Shown: piece by piece, positions 42,951-52,221 of the stretch | Layout of the letters: every line of letters begins with the position of its first letter | How positions within the stretch are numbered: the first letter of the stretch is position 1 | Source of the DNA: Psychroflexus longus | GTDB taxonomy: Bacteria > Bacteroidota > Bacteroidia > Flavobacteriales > Flavobacteriaceae | Assembly: GCF_020164595.1 (NCBI RefSeq) | Contig: NZ_JAIQZE010000001.1 | Span: 310,001-374,000 of the forward strand | DNA length: 64,000 bases | Reading direction: 5' to 3' | Notes under the pieces: generated by a model | The model's input: the letters and a program-made list of their open reading frames with translations, nothing else | What the model was told of the DNA's origin: nothing | The model's database searches: none | Made by a program: the position numbers and the translations under genes

Positions 42951-45271
42951 TATAATTCTAGTGTCTGCTTAGTGATAATGGCATCGTTGACGATGAAAGG
43001 CTTTGGTATTTTATCTTTTGGTCGCTTTTTAACAGAGAACATAGGACGCGAAAATAAATCAAAGCTGATTTCATTAATAACAAACTCAACATCCTGATCT
43101 TTTTCGACTTCAAATTCAAAATATAAAGGCTCCTGATTCACTACATAGTAATCGATAAGATTATTCTTAAAACGGTTCTTATGTACGTGATAAGCCCCTG
43201 AATCCTGTCCGTAAGCATCAGCTGTTTTTCCATTGACTTGAAACGAGCTGAAGTTGATCTGGGAAGATTCTGAAACAATTATCCTATTAAGATTTCTATT
43301 ATAGTTCAATTGAACTCTAAATTTTTTCAGGTAAGCTTTGGAGGCTACTAAAGTATCCACTTGAATACCTGAACTTTGAACTGGAATCAAGTTTGCTTTT
43401 GAAGTTTTTGTATAGGCTGTATTGTATTTACTTTGATAGTCGGCTGCTGTGGTTGAATCCTCTAGAGCTTCAAAATAGGGCGATGTCCAGGAATCCAGAT
43501 TCTCATCATAGGTATTCCAGGTCGCAAAATTGGAATCAGTATCCAGAGTGTAAACCAAACTATTAGGTCTAGGAGCATTTTCTGTAAAACCTGAATGTAA
43601 ATGAGCTTTGATGAAAAAGCCTATAGCTACAAGTAATGCCATCGTTGCTACTCCTTTTTTTACGGAAAAGTAACCAAAAACAGGCAGTAAATTTCCGAAG
43701 AGTAAAACCGTAAAAATAGCACTTACCACACTCATATTAAGACCAAGTCCTACAGGAAAAAACTGAATAAATGGAGCAATAATGCTTAAAGATGGTAGTA
43801 TCAAAATCAGAAGAAAAAGATAGGATGGCACTTGAAACCTGATCATTAAAAAGAAAGCAAGTAAAGTAAATAAGAGAGGGATGATGAAGAAGGCCGCTCC
43901 TTTTAAAAAAATATTCAGTAGAAAAATGACAATGAACCAAGTCAATAGTGGAGCTACCATTGCATTTTTTGGGTTTAGTTTTTCATCAAATAATTGATAA
44001 ATTGAAAATAAAATAAATAGAGTTAGCGCCACAAAAACTACAATATAGTCATGTCCATTGTAGGTAAATCCTTGCAGGATAGCTGAATAATCCGGATAAA
44101 GCTTTAGAATTAATGGCCAACCAAAATAGGTAACTAAACCAGCGATAATCAAACTTGAAAACCAGGGAATAAAGCCTTTAAAAACTTCTCTCCTAGACAG
44201 CGAATTGCTTTTGAAACCATAAAACAATAAAGACAAAAATACTAAAAACCCAATTCCATAAATCACCCATACCCAGGAAAATGGATAGTGAAAAAGACCG
44301 AGGCCAGTTACTGTAAAATATATATCGTCTTGTTCTGATTTTAAATCTGTTAAATCTAGATTTGAAAATTCTTCCATCGCATGAATTAAGTAATCTCCTT
44401 GATGGGCCAATGACCTCTTGTCAAGACGCTCAGGAACATCCAGAGCTGTATGATAATCGTAATGATCATCTATAAATGCGAAGAAAAAACTTGGAATATC
44501 CGCCAGTTCTCTGAATACTGTAGAATCTGTATCATTCGGTAATAATTTATAGACACTATACATCAGAGAATTTGCCAGTGGATGCTCTCCCTGTGCCTTT
44601 CCAAAAAGCTCAATTAGATTTGAATTCCCATGATTTGTTTCTACAATCATATTACTGGGACCGCCGCTGCCACGAGATTCAAAATTAAGTACCAATCCCA
44701 CCTCATCTTTCCAGGGATGCTCCTTTACAAATAATTTTGCCCCCGTAAGTCCAACCTCTTCTCCATCTGAAAAAACAATAATGATGTCGTTTTGAAACGT
44801 TGGGTTTGAAGTCTTGAAGGCTCTAAGAGCTTCCAGGATTGTGGCTACTCCAGATGCTGCATCTGCAGCTCCAGAAGACGAGTGTACAGCAGAATCGTAA
44901 TGCGTTAAGAGTAAGAGCGCTTTAGAATTTTCTTGAGAATCATTAGCCTCCAACTTTGTTATGATATTCTGCGGAGCAGTAAGAACGCCACTTTTAGATA
45001 AAACAAATCCTTGTTGAGTCTGAACCTGTAGATCTAGCTTTTCCAGTTCATTAACAATATAGTTTCGTTTATTATTGTGCGCTCTCGAACCAATGTAATG
45101 CGGCTCATCACCAATTTTTTTGACATGCTCGAATGCTCTAAGGGTAGAAAACTCTGTTGGCTGAGTTGATAAATCCGTGATTTCAGCAGGGTATAGATCG
45201 TAAAAAACATACCAAATGGAAGCTGCTATCACCAGCAGACTAATAATCGCTTTGTAGGAACTCTTTCTCAT
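42950..45271 (-). CDS. M28-family zinc peptidase with C-terminal transmembrane helices
   Basis: A 773-residue membrane peptidase. An N-terminal signal anchor leads into the M28 catalytic domain, with zinc-binding residues in LLTHYDSAV (His, Asp), SGAADAASGVATILEAL (second Asp), FSDGEEVGLTGAKLF (Glu-Glu), LNFESRGSGG and DDHYDYHTALD (His). From about residue 330 there are eight or so helices and then a soluble C-terminal domain. This arrangement resembles the ERMP1/Fxna-like aminopeptidases, with the active site on the outer side. It probably removes N-terminal residues from exported peptides. It overlaps the upstream zinc-ribbon gene by one base (TAATG), which implies translational coupling. 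Confidence 0.9.
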   Translation of the reverse strand: MRKSSYKAIISLLVIAASIWYVFYDLYPAEITDLSTQPTEFSTLRAFEHVKKIGDEPHYIGSRAHNNKRNYIVNELEKLDLQVQTQQGFVLSKSGVLTAPQNIITKLEANDSQENSKALLLLTHYDSAVHSSSGAADAASGVATILEALRAFKTSNPTFQNDIIIVFSDGEEVGLTGAKLFVKEHPWKDEVGLVLNFESRGSGGPSNMIVETNHGNSNLIELFGKAQGEHPLANSLMYSVYKLLPNDTDSTVFRELADIPSFFFAFIDDHYDYHTALDVPERLDKRSLAHQGDYLIHAMEEFSNLDLTDLKSEQDDIYFTVTGLGLFHYPFSWVWVIYGIGFLVFLSLLFYGFKSNSLSRREVFKGFIPWFSSLIIAGLVTYFGWPLILKLYPDYSAILQGFTYNGHDYIVVFVALTLFILFSIYQLFDEKLNPKNAMVAPLLTWFIVIFLLNIFLKGAAFFIIPLLFTLLAFFLMIRFQVPSYLFLLILILPSLSIIAPFIQFFPVGLGLNMSVVSAIFTVLLFGNLLPVFGYFSVKKGVATMALLVAIGFFIKAHLHSGFTENAPRPNSLVYTLDTDSNFATWNTYDENLDSWTSPYFEALEDSTTAADYQSKYNTAYTKTSKANLIPVQSSGIQVDTLVASKAYLKKFRVQLNYNRNLNRIIVSESSQINFSSFQVNGKTADAYGQDSGAYHVHKNRFKNNLIDYYVVNQEPLYFEFEVEKDQDVEFVINEISFDLFSRPMFSVKKRPKDKIPKPFIVNDAIITKQTLEL

Positions 45272-45621
45272 TAATCGCGTTTTACCAATGCATAGTAATC
45301 ATCCTCCAAGGGTAAGTAACCTTGATCATAGACAAAATAATAAACGTTTCCGCTTTTAGTGGTGTAGAGGCTTGTAAAGTAGTTGAAGTTGAAACCCTTT
45401 TCCAGCAATTTATCACGAGTGGTTTTTGTTTTTTGGTCTTTGTTGATGCTTCTTAAAATTCTGTAATTTTTTTTCAACCTGTTATTGATGTTTCTCACAA
45501 TCTTTGTTGCATCGCTGTTAAGCCGATTATTGTAAGTACTTCTACAGTAATCAGAACAAAACTTTTTATCGATTCGCCCGGTAATAGGTTCATCACAAGA
45601 AAGGCATTTTGTTTTTTCCAT
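45271..45621 (-). CDS. Small zinc-ribbon protein of unknown function
   Basis: A 116-residue protein with an N-terminal zinc-binding unit C-x2-C-x12-C-x3-C (CLSCDEPITGRIDKKFCSDYC in two overlapping parts, Cys6, Cys9, Cys22, Cys26), similar to the YacG/DUF2116 kind of treble-clef. It is followed by a basic helical segment (RNINNRLKKNYRILRSINK) and a C-terminal beta part (NVYYFVYDQGYLPLEDD). It may bind RNA or DNA. The gene is first in the run leading to the M28 peptidase, and its stop overlaps that start. Confidence 0.7.
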   Translation of the reverse strand: MEKTKCLSCDEPITGRIDKKFCSDYCRSTYNNRLNSDATKIVRNINNRLKKNYRILRSINKDQKTKTTRDKLLEKGFNFNYFTSLYTTKSGNVYYFVYDQGYLPLEDDYYALVKRD

Positions 45622-45648
45622 AACAGCTTATTTACAGCTTAGTAAATA

Positions 45649-45683
45649 TAAAAAAATCCCTCAACTAAAGCGTTGAAGGATTT
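45649..45683 (-). terminator. Intrinsic terminator of the PorP-OmpA operon
   Basis: AAATCC/GGATTT and TCAAC/GTTGA arms (45654-45665 with 45672-45683) form a stem with one internal mismatch and a loop of six bases. The reverse strand then runs into T residues, 23 bases after the stop codon of the OmpA gene. Confidence 0.8.
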
Positions 45684-45705
45684 ATGGGTTTAAATTTTGA
45701 AAAAT

Positions 45706-47616
45706 CTAGTCGACAATTTCAAACTCAGATCTTCTATTTTCTTCATGTTCTTCTTCACTGCAGCCAGAATCACAGGAATTAACAGGCTCTAATTTTCCTT
45801 TTCCTTCTGAAGTTAATCGGGTTGAATCAATGCCATTTTCAACTAAATAATTGACAGTATTCTCAGCTCTTCGTTGGGAAAGCTCCATATTGTAAGCCTT
45901 TGATCCTCTTTCATCGGTATGGCTTATGACTTTAATATTCAACTCAGGATTTTCTTTCAGAATTGAAATCAGTTTGTCAAGTTCCAATGCAGCTTCAGGT
46001 CTTATACTTGCATCGTCATATTCAAAGAAAATGCGCTCCTGAAGAATCAACAGTTCTGCTTCCGCCGGGGAAAGCTTTGGCTCTAGAGCCACTCGTATTA
46101 GCATCTGAGTCTTAGGAATACGCAAGGATATCGACTGACTTTCATAATTACTCATATTCACCTGTAAATCGAATTTTTGACCAGTAGGCAAAAAGTTTTT
46201 GCTTACACCACTTGCATTAGTTCGGCTTCTCGTAAATTCATTTTGATCCTCATCATAAAAAATGACTTGCGCATTTTCTAAAAACCTATCTGTTTTAGCA
46301 TCAACTACTTCTACCAGAAGAGAAGTTTGTTCCAGCGGATGAACCAAATTTGCTCTGTAAATATTATCTATTCGCTTTCCTTTTTTCTTTTCGGTTCGGT
46401 TTGAGGATACATAGCCTTTTTCTACGTTGCCATTGTAAGTAAAAGCAAAATCATCTGCATTACTGTTCAATGGTGATCCAAGATTTTGAGGAGGTAGGAA
46501 ATCTCCAGAATCGCTTTTGGCATAATAAACATCCAGACCACCAAGGCCTAAATGTCCGTCGCTAGAGAAGTATAGTGTGTTTTCCCGATCGATGTACGGG
46601 AAATTTTCTCTGCGCTCTGTATTGACTGTTGGTCCAAGATTTCTTGGCTGACCAAAGCTACCGTCTTCTTTAATCTTAACAACATAAAGGTCTGAAGCTC
46701 CATAACCTCCCGGTCTATCACTGGAAAAATACAGTTCAGTTTCATCTGGACTTAAAGCCGGATTAGCATTGGAAAAAGATACATCGTTAAAGGGCAAATC
46801 TACAATATCCTGAAAACTACCATTTACCAGAGTGGCTTTGTAAATTTTTAAGTGATTGACTCCATCTTCATCTTTTCTGTAGTTTCCATTGAGGAAATCA
46901 TTTCTGGTGAAGTAAATAGTTGATCCATCATTGGTAATAGCCAGAGTACCTTCATGAAATTTAGTATTAATCTCACCTACTATTTCTTTTGAGTTTTTGA
47001 AAGTTCCGCCTACATTGTCAGCGACAAAAATATCTAAAGCGGGCTGTTTGTTCCAGCCGTATGTTTTTCTGGTTTCATTCCTTGCCGATAAAAAGTAAAG
47101 TTTCCCATTATATTCGTATGCGCCAAAATCGGAGTATTCAGAATTTAAGCTTAGCTGATTCAGTTCAAATCTTGGTGTCATGGATTTCAACTCTTCAAAA
47201 TAATTTGGGTTTTCTAAAAAGGCTTTAGCTCTGGAGTCTCGAGGGGCTTTTTCAGAAAAATCGAGCATCGCCTTCTTGTAATCTTCAATTTTTTCGTTGC
47301 TTAGAAGTGCCTGAGCATAAGTATAATAATCTTCAGCAGAGGCGTTTCTGTTATTTCTTAGATAACGCTTAAAGAATTGTTCGGAATCTTGAAAGTTGGA
47401 AGTTTTATAGTTTGCAATCGCTAGTTGTCTGTACACATAATTATTTGCTTTTCCTTTGCGGATAAGCTTTTCATAAGCATCAATAGCATCAACGTATTCA
47501 AATCGATCAAAATGCCTATCTGCTTTTTTGGTGTCGCTGTTTTGAGACCACAGACTTATGGTAAACAAGCAACAAAACAAAGAGAGTATATATAATTTTT
47601 TCATTGGAGATTTCAT
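45706..47616 (-). CDS. OmpA-family protein with PD40 beta-propeller repeats
   Basis: A 636-residue exported protein (signal peptide, ending SLWSQ; an alternative start lies four codons in, at 47604). Residues about 25-130 form TPR-like helices (DAIDAYEKLIRKGKANNYVY). The middle has WD40-like PD40 repeats (NPALSPDETELYFSSDRPGGYGASDLY, FPYIDRENTLYFSSDGHLGLGGLDVYYAK), then a carboxypeptidase-regulatory-like beta domain, and a C-terminal OmpA peptidoglycan-binding domain (FFEYDDASIRPEAALELDKL, HTDERGSKAYNMELSQRRAE). Such proteins pair with PorP/SprF proteins at the type IX secretion and gliding machinery. It is the last gene of the three-gene operon. Confidence 0.93.
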   Translation of the reverse strand: MKSPMKKLYILSLFCCLFTISLWSQNSDTKKADRHFDRFEYVDAIDAYEKLIRKGKANNYVYRQLAIANYKTSNFQDSEQFFKRYLRNNRNASAEDYYTYAQALLSNEKIEDYKKAMLDFSEKAPRDSRAKAFLENPNYFEELKSMTPRFELNQLSLNSEYSDFGAYEYNGKLYFLSARNETRKTYGWNKQPALDIFVADNVGGTFKNSKEIVGEINTKFHEGTLAITNDGSTIYFTRNDFLNGNYRKDEDGVNHLKIYKATLVNGSFQDIVDLPFNDVSFSNANPALSPDETELYFSSDRPGGYGASDLYVVKIKEDGSFGQPRNLGPTVNTERRENFPYIDRENTLYFSSDGHLGLGGLDVYYAKSDSGDFLPPQNLGSPLNSNADDFAFTYNGNVEKGYVSSNRTEKKKGKRIDNIYRANLVHPLEQTSLLVEVVDAKTDRFLENAQVIFYDEDQNEFTRSRTNASGVSKNFLPTGQKFDLQVNMSNYESQSISLRIPKTQMLIRVALEPKLSPAEAELLILQERIFFEYDDASIRPEAALELDKLISILKENPELNIKVISHTDERGSKAYNMELSQRRAENTVNYLVENGIDSTRLTSEGKGKLEPVNSCDSGCSEEEHEENRRSEFEIVD

Positions 47617-47622
47617 TTCAAA

Positions 47623-48531
47623 TTAAAAATAACGAGGCGAGACATAAGTTTTCTTTTTGAAGAAGATGTCGAAAATGACAAAAGCTTCATAAGAAGGTTC
47701 CTTCAGGTTGGACTGAGTTGCATCGTAAGCGAAACCAATCTGCATCCAGTCTGTAGCTCTCACACTCGCCAGGCCACTGATGGCGTCTTCATATCTATAG
47801 GAAGCTCCAATTTCAAACTTATCATAAAATAGAACGTTTGCATTCACATCAAAAGATACGGCGGAACTAAATTCAGATTTGATTAAAGTGGAAGGTTTGA
47901 ATTTTATGTAATCATTTATATCAAAAACATAGCCGGCAGTCAGAAAATAATGCTGTTGCTCCGAGCCAAATTCTCGGCCATCGACTTCAAGATGTGTAGA
48001 ACCTAAGAAATTCGGAACGGAAAGTCCGACATAAAATCTATCGGAGTAATACATAAGACCCGCACCTAAACTTGGGTAAGTCTCATCAATGTCGCTTTGG
48101 AAGGCTGGATCCATATCATCCTGAAAAAACATGTTCTCAAAACCTATGCTTTGAAACCTTGCTCCTGCTTTAAGACCAACAGCCAGTTTGCTGTTTTTAC
48201 CAATGTCCATCGTGTAAGATATATCTGCGAATACATTGGTTTGTTCAACTGGGCCGTTTTGATCATTGATGCCGGAAAGCCCCAAACCGATTCCTTTTCC
48301 TACTGGAGTATGCGCATTGAAAGCAAACGTTTTAGGAGAACCTTCAATACCGGACCATTGGTCTCTGTACAATGCTCCTACCGATAAGTTTTCTTTGGAA
48401 CCAGCGTAAGCAGGGTTGATAACGTTCATATTATACATGTACTGCGTATATTGAGGGTCTTGCTGTGCAGAGATCTCTTGTGTGGCCAACAACAACAAAG
48501 CTCCTAAAACAGGGATATATCTAATTTTCAT
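47623..48531 (-). CDS. Type IX secretion system outer membrane protein, PorP/SprF family
   Basis: A 302-residue outer membrane protein if it starts at the ATG at 48531, which gives a proper signal peptide (MKIRYIPVLGALLLLA). An upstream start at 48555 is possible but less likely. The mature N-terminus QQDPQYTQYMYNMNVINPAYAG is the PorP/SprF signature (quoted in part), and alternating strands with SYTMDIGKNSKLAVGLKAG fit the barrel. SprF-like proteins help deliver particular large secreted proteins, such as adhesins, via the type IX system. The gene has the usual partners: a CHU_C-domain gene upstream and an OmpA/PD40 gene downstream. Confidence 0.93.
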   Translation of the reverse strand: MKIRYIPVLGALLLLATQEISAQQDPQYTQYMYNMNVINPAYAGSKENLSVGALYRDQWSGIEGSPKTFAFNAHTPVGKGIGLGLSGINDQNGPVEQTNVFADISYTMDIGKNSKLAVGLKAGARFQSIGFENMFFQDDMDPAFQSDIDETYPSLGAGLMYYSDRFYVGLSVPNFLGSTHLEVDGREFGSEQQHYFLTAGYVFDINDYIKFKPSTLIKSEFSSAVSFDVNANVLFYDKFEIGASYRYEDAISGLASVRATDWMQIGFAYDATQSNLKEPSYEAFVIFDIFFKKKTYVSPRYF

Positions 48532-48561
48532 AGAGAAATTTTCTTTATAAATCATTACAGA

Positions 48562-48951
48562 TTATTGTTCAACATTAATGTAAAGTGAGCCTTGATTGAC
48601 CGTTCCGTAGTCTATGTCTTCAGCATCAAAAGTGATGGTATAGAAGTAAGTCCCTGTTACAAGGTCATCTCCGTCATCATTTTGACCAATAAATTCGTCT
48701 CTGTAATTTGACCTTTCATAGACTTTCAGGCCATTCCTATCGAAAACTTCTAAAGTTGTAATTCCTGTGCGGTCTGCCAGACATGACAAATCGAAATTAT
48801 CATTCAATCCATCAGGAGTTGGATTAGGGGAAATCCCTTGAGCTATTTTACAATCACTTTGATCAACATTGAGATCATTGGTATCATCTGAACTACAAGA
48901 ATAGAAAAGTAATAAACAAGTGAGAGCTAAAAAATATTTTTTTGGATGCAT
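48562..48951 (-). CDS. Small lipoprotein with a gliding-motility C-terminal (CHU_C / type B CTD) domain
   Basis: A 129-residue protein. The signal peptide ends in FYSCSSDD (anchor Cys19, acidic follow-up). The remainder is a single CHU_C/type B C-terminal domain: GISPNPTPDGLNDNFDL, then LEVFDRNGLKVYE, the Tyr-rich loop before DEFIGQNDDGDDLVTGTYFYTITF and the last strand GSLYINV. In this position, upstream of porP/sprF and ompA, the related genes usually encode huge adhesins that end with this domain as a secretion signal. Here the large passenger is missing and the domain is joined directly to a lipid anchor. Confidence 0.82.
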   Translation of the reverse strand: MHPKKYFLALTCLLLFYSCSSDDTNDLNVDQSDCKIAQGISPNPTPDGLNDNFDLSCLADRTGITTLEVFDRNGLKVYERSNYRDEFIGQNDDGDDLVTGTYFYTITFDAEDIDYGTVNQGSLYINVEQ

Positions 48952-49117
48952 AAAAGTTTGATTTTAGTATGATAAACGAATTAAGGGAATTTTTAGTATT
49001 AAATCTAGAATTACTTAGAAAATATAAAGCTAGATTGTGATACGATTCCTTTTCAGAAATCTTAAATTCAGATCAAACTGAAGTATTTTTCATAATTTTA
49101 CGTAATCAAAATTTTAT

Positions 49118-50359
49118 ATGTTAGAAGCAAAAACTACAACATACGAAACTGCTGTTCTCATTGGTATTGTGAATCAGTTTCAGGATGAAGAAAAATCCAA
49201 AGAATACTTAGATGAATTAGAATTTCTTACTTACACCGCTGGAGGTGAAGTCAAAAAGCGATTTCAACAAAAACTTGACGTTCCCAACCCAAAGACCTTT
49301 ATAGGAAAGGGTAAATTGGAGCAGGTGAGAGATTATGTGGAAGAACATGAGATCGGAACTGCCATTTTTGATGATGAGTTATCTCCAGGTCAGCAAAGGA
49401 ATATTGAAAAAATACTAAAATGTAAAGTTGTAGATAGAACCTATCTTATTCTGGATATTTTTGCTCAACGTGCTAAAACAAGCTACGCCAGCACTCAGGT
49501 AGAGCTTGCACAATATGAATATTTATTACCGAGACTTGCAGGTTTATGGACCCACCTTGAGCGTCAACGTGGTGGTATTGGAATGCGTGGTCCTGGTGAA
49601 ACAGAGATTGAAACCGATAGACGTATCGTAAGAGACAAAATCACTTTGCTCAAGAAAAAACTAAAAACCATAGACAAGCAGATGGCTGTCCAACGAGGAA
49701 ACAGAGGGAGTCTTGTGAGAGTTGCTCTGGTAGGCTACACCAATGTTGGTAAATCAACATTGATGAATGTGATAAGTAAAAGTGAAGCTTTTGTAGAAAA
49801 TAAGCTATTCGCGACCCTGGACACAACAGTAAGAAAAGTAGTGATTAGAAATCTACCCTTTCTGTTGACGGACACTGTTGGGTTTATAAGAAAGCTGCCA
49901 ACACAACTGGTAGAATCATTTAAATCTACTTTGGATGAAGTAAGGGAAGCTGACTTGCTTTTACATGTTGTCGACATTTCTCATGAAAACTTTGAAGACC
50001 ATATTGAATCGGTCAACAGCATTTTAGATGACATCGAGGCCAGAGACAAACCCATCATCATGGTCTTTAATAAAATTGATAGTTACGAGCCAGAAATCAT
50101 AGAGGAAGATGACTTGATGGTGGAAAGATCTTATCAGCACTATACACTTGAGGAGTGGAAAAAAACGTGGATGCAAAGACAAGGAGATAAAGTACTGTTT
50201 ATTTCGGCTACCGAAAAAGAAAATATTGAAGAATTCAGAAAAAAGGTATATGAAACAGTAAGGGAGATTCACGTCACTCGTTTCCCTTATAATAACTTCC
50301 TATACCCAGAATATGACGCCTATACAGGCGATGATGAAGATGAGAATATAGAAGCTTAG
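49118..50359 (+). CDS. hflX: GTPase HflX
   Basis: A 413-residue ribosome-associated GTPase of normal length. An N-terminal HflX domain (LTYTAGGEVKKRFQQKL, PKTFIGKGKLEQV, VVDRTYLILDIFAQRAKTSYASTQVELAQ) is followed by a coiled linker and the G domain: GYTNVGKSTLMN, the switch region DTTVRKV, DTVGFIRKLP and NKID. HflX splits stalled or heat-damaged ribosomes. It overlaps the convergent receiver gene by four bases at its 3' end. It is a single gene. Confidence 0.96.
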   Translation: MLEAKTTTYETAVLIGIVNQFQDEEKSKEYLDELEFLTYTAGGEVKKRFQQKLDVPNPKTFIGKGKLEQVRDYVEEHEIGTAIFDDELSPGQQRNIEKILKCKVVDRTYLILDIFAQRAKTSYASTQVELAQYEYLLPRLAGLWTHLERQRGGIGMRGPGETEIETDRRIVRDKITLLKKKLKTIDKQMAVQRGNRGSLVRVALVGYTNVGKSTLMNVISKSEAFVENKLFATLDTTVRKVVIRNLPFLLTDTVGFIRKLPTQLVESFKSTLDEVREADLLLHVVDISHENFEDHIESVNSILDDIEARDKPIIMVFNKIDSYEPEIIEEDDLMVERSYQHYTLEEWKKTWMQRQGDKVLFISATEKENIEEFRKKVYETVREIHVTRFPYNNFLYPEYDAYTGDDEDENIEA

Positions 50360-50757
50360 TCGAAAAAAGGTAGCAACTCCTTAGTTTTCTTTAAATTTTT
50401 GAGACTTTCTATGCTCAAAGGTTTTTCCACAAATCCTATAGCAGCGGCATAAGTCGCTGCTTTTTCTTTGTCACTAGAGTCAATAGAAGAGGTCACTACA
50501 AAAATATAGCAATAACTGTCCAATTCACGTTTCTCCAACTCATCCATAAAGTCCCAGCCGTCGAGATCAGGCATATTAACATCTAGAAGAATGATAAACT
50601 TTTTATCATCAGATTTATGTTCAGAGATGTAAGTTAAAGTTTTGTAGCCGTCTTCAAATGATTTTGGGGAACTTGAAAATTCTGAATGAATCATCATTTT
50701 CTCATGAATAAAGAGTACCATTTTATCATCATCTACATTTAAGACTTCTAAGTTCAT
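50356..50757 (-). CDS. Single-domain response regulator receiver
   Basis: A 133-residue stand-alone receiver (CheY-like) domain: acidic pocket VDDDKM at the N-terminus, phosphoacceptor Asp in LLDVNMPDLDGWDF, Thr/Ser in VVTSSID, and Lys in FVEKPLS. No output domain is attached. It is the last of five two-component genes on the same strand and lies nine bases after the REC-PAS-DHp gene. It overlaps the hflX 3' end by four bases. It may be the terminal phosphate acceptor of a relay. Confidence 0.9.
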   Translation of the reverse strand: MNLEVLNVDDDKMVLFIHEKMMIHSEFSSSPKSFEDGYKTLTYISEHKSDDKKFIILLDVNMPDLDGWDFMDELEKRELDSYCYIFVVTSSIDSSDKEKAATYAAAIGFVEKPLSIESLKNLKKTKELLPFFD

Positions 50758-50766
50758 AGACCTTAT

Positions 50767-51777
50767 TTATTTACTTGGTTGAATTTGTTTTGTATTCTTA
50801 GTAATAGCTCTTATAACGCTATCAAGTTCTTTCACCGTTTTGCCAATTTCTTTGATAAGAACGCCCTCTTCTTTTTTGGAACAAACGCCTGTGTTCAAGA
50901 GCTCTACAATGCCTAAAATTTTGGATGCTGGAGATCTCATTTCATGTGATTGTTGCCAGGCTATTTGCTTCAGCTTCTCATTTTGAGAAGCTAGTGCTTT
51001 GTAATGCTGCAAGCGTTCTGTGACATCTTTGGCTACAACAAGTTTAGCTTTTCTATTTTGAAAAATAATAGTTTTGATGGTGATTTCAGCATTTATTTCT
51101 TCTCCAGATTTTTTCTTGTACGAAAAATAATCATCGAAGCTGTGACTGTCTTTATGAACTGTTTGCTTTAGAGCTCCAAGAAAAGAATCCATATCTTTTG
51201 AAAAGAAAATTTGATGGAGAGACATCCCGAGAAACACTTCCTTTTTGTAACCAAAAAGCTCAATTGTAGCTGAATTAACATCCAGAAATTTTAAAGTTTC
51301 TACATCATAAACAAACATAGGTAGAGGCGAAAGGTGAAACAAGTCGCTATATTTTTTTTCTGACTCTAAAATCTTAAGTCTTTGTTTTTGCTTTTCAATG
51401 GTGTAATTAATGCTTTTGAAGAGCGCATTTGGATTTAATTCATCTTTAAACAAATAATCTGAAACACCCAGCTGAAGAGATTCAACACACAAATCGAGAT
51501 TAAGTGAACCTGTTAAAATTATGACAGGGGTTTGGGTTTCAATGCTAAGTACCTTTTTTACGAGTAATTTTCCAGATAAATCTGGTAAGCTTAAGTCTAA
51601 AAAAATAACGTCAAATTTTGCTTCGCCTTTCAGCAAAGCTTCAGCTTCTTTATAATTTATAGCATGCTGATAGGTCATGTACTCAAAATGTTCTTCCAAA
51701 TACTCTTTTACTAGCGTATAGTCGCCGAAATTATCTTCCACAATAAGAAGTTGAAGAGCTTTTTCGGTCTTGGTCAT
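50767..51777 (-). CDS. REC-PAS-histidine phosphoacceptor protein without kinase ATPase domain
   Basis: A 336-residue protein: receiver domain about residues 8-128 (IVEDNFGD; LDLSLPDLSG phosphoacceptor; the Lys of FKDEL), PAS domain about 140-260 (SPLPMFVYDVETLKFLDVN, ITIKTIIFQNRKAKLVVAKDV), then a coiled helix pair with an H-box, SHEMRSPASKILGIVELL. The protein ends about 55 residues after this, where a HATPase_c domain would normally follow. It therefore has the phosphorylatable His of a kinase but cannot bind ATP itself. It may act as a phosphotransfer intermediate. Its start overlaps the upstream receiver gene by four bases. Confidence 0.88.
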   Translation of the reverse strand: MTKTEKALQLLIVEDNFGDYTLVKEYLEEHFEYMTYQHAINYKEAEALLKGEAKFDVIFLDLSLPDLSGKLLVKKVLSIETQTPVIILTGSLNLDLCVESLQLGVSDYLFKDELNPNALFKSINYTIEKQKQRLKILESEKKYSDLFHLSPLPMFVYDVETLKFLDVNSATIELFGYKKEVFLGMSLHQIFFSKDMDSFLGALKQTVHKDSHSFDDYFSYKKKSGEEINAEITIKTIIFQNRKAKLVVAKDVTERLQHYKALASQNEKLKQIAWQQSHEMRSPASKILGIVELLNTGVCSKKEEGVLIKEIGKTVKELDSVIRAITKNTKQIQPSK

Positions 51778-52211
51778 GGTCTAGTAGAACTTGGTGAATT
51801 GACATAATCTATCCAGAATTCTTCAATTTTTGCAATAGCATTTATGAAATCTGGACCATCTTGCGGTTTGGTAATGTAGCAGTTGACATGATTCTCATAA
51901 CATTTGATCACATCAAATTTTGAAGAAGATGTCGTAAAAATGACAACAGGAATAGTCTTCAATACCTCATCATTTTTTATAATCTTCAAGACTTCAAGAC
52001 CATTGTATTTTGGAATATTATAATCCAATAACACCAAATCTGGGGTCTCTGCAGTTATATAAGAATTTTGCTTTAACAGGAAGTCAAGAGCTTTTTTACC
52101 GTCACTCACCACCCATTGTTGAGTTACATATTTTGAATCTTCCAAAGCTTCAGTAATCATCAACACATCACCAATGTTGTCTTCTACTATTAATATTTTG
52201 AAAGCATCCAT
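51774..52211 (-). CDS. Rcp1-like single-domain response regulator
   Basis: A 145-residue receiver domain from the ATG at 52211 (MDAFKILIVEDN); an ATG three codons upstream (52220) lies one base after the upstream stop codon and is an alternative. Motifs: VEDNIGD, phosphoacceptor Asp in LVLLDYNIPKYNG, VVIFTTSSS and CYITKP. The long spacing (LEDSKYVTQQWVVSDGKKALDFL) resembles Rcp1, the partner of cyanobacterial phytochromes. No output domain. It sits between the GAF kinase and the REC-PAS-DHp gene. Confidence 0.88.
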   Translation of the reverse strand: MDAFKILIVEDNIGDVLMITEALEDSKYVTQQWVVSDGKKALDFLLKQNSYITAETPDLVLLDYNIPKYNGLEVLKIIKNDEVLKTIPVVIFTTSSSKFDVIKCYENHVNCYITKPQDGPDFINAIAKIEEFWIDYVNSPSSTRP

Positions 52212-52221
52212 GACTATCATA

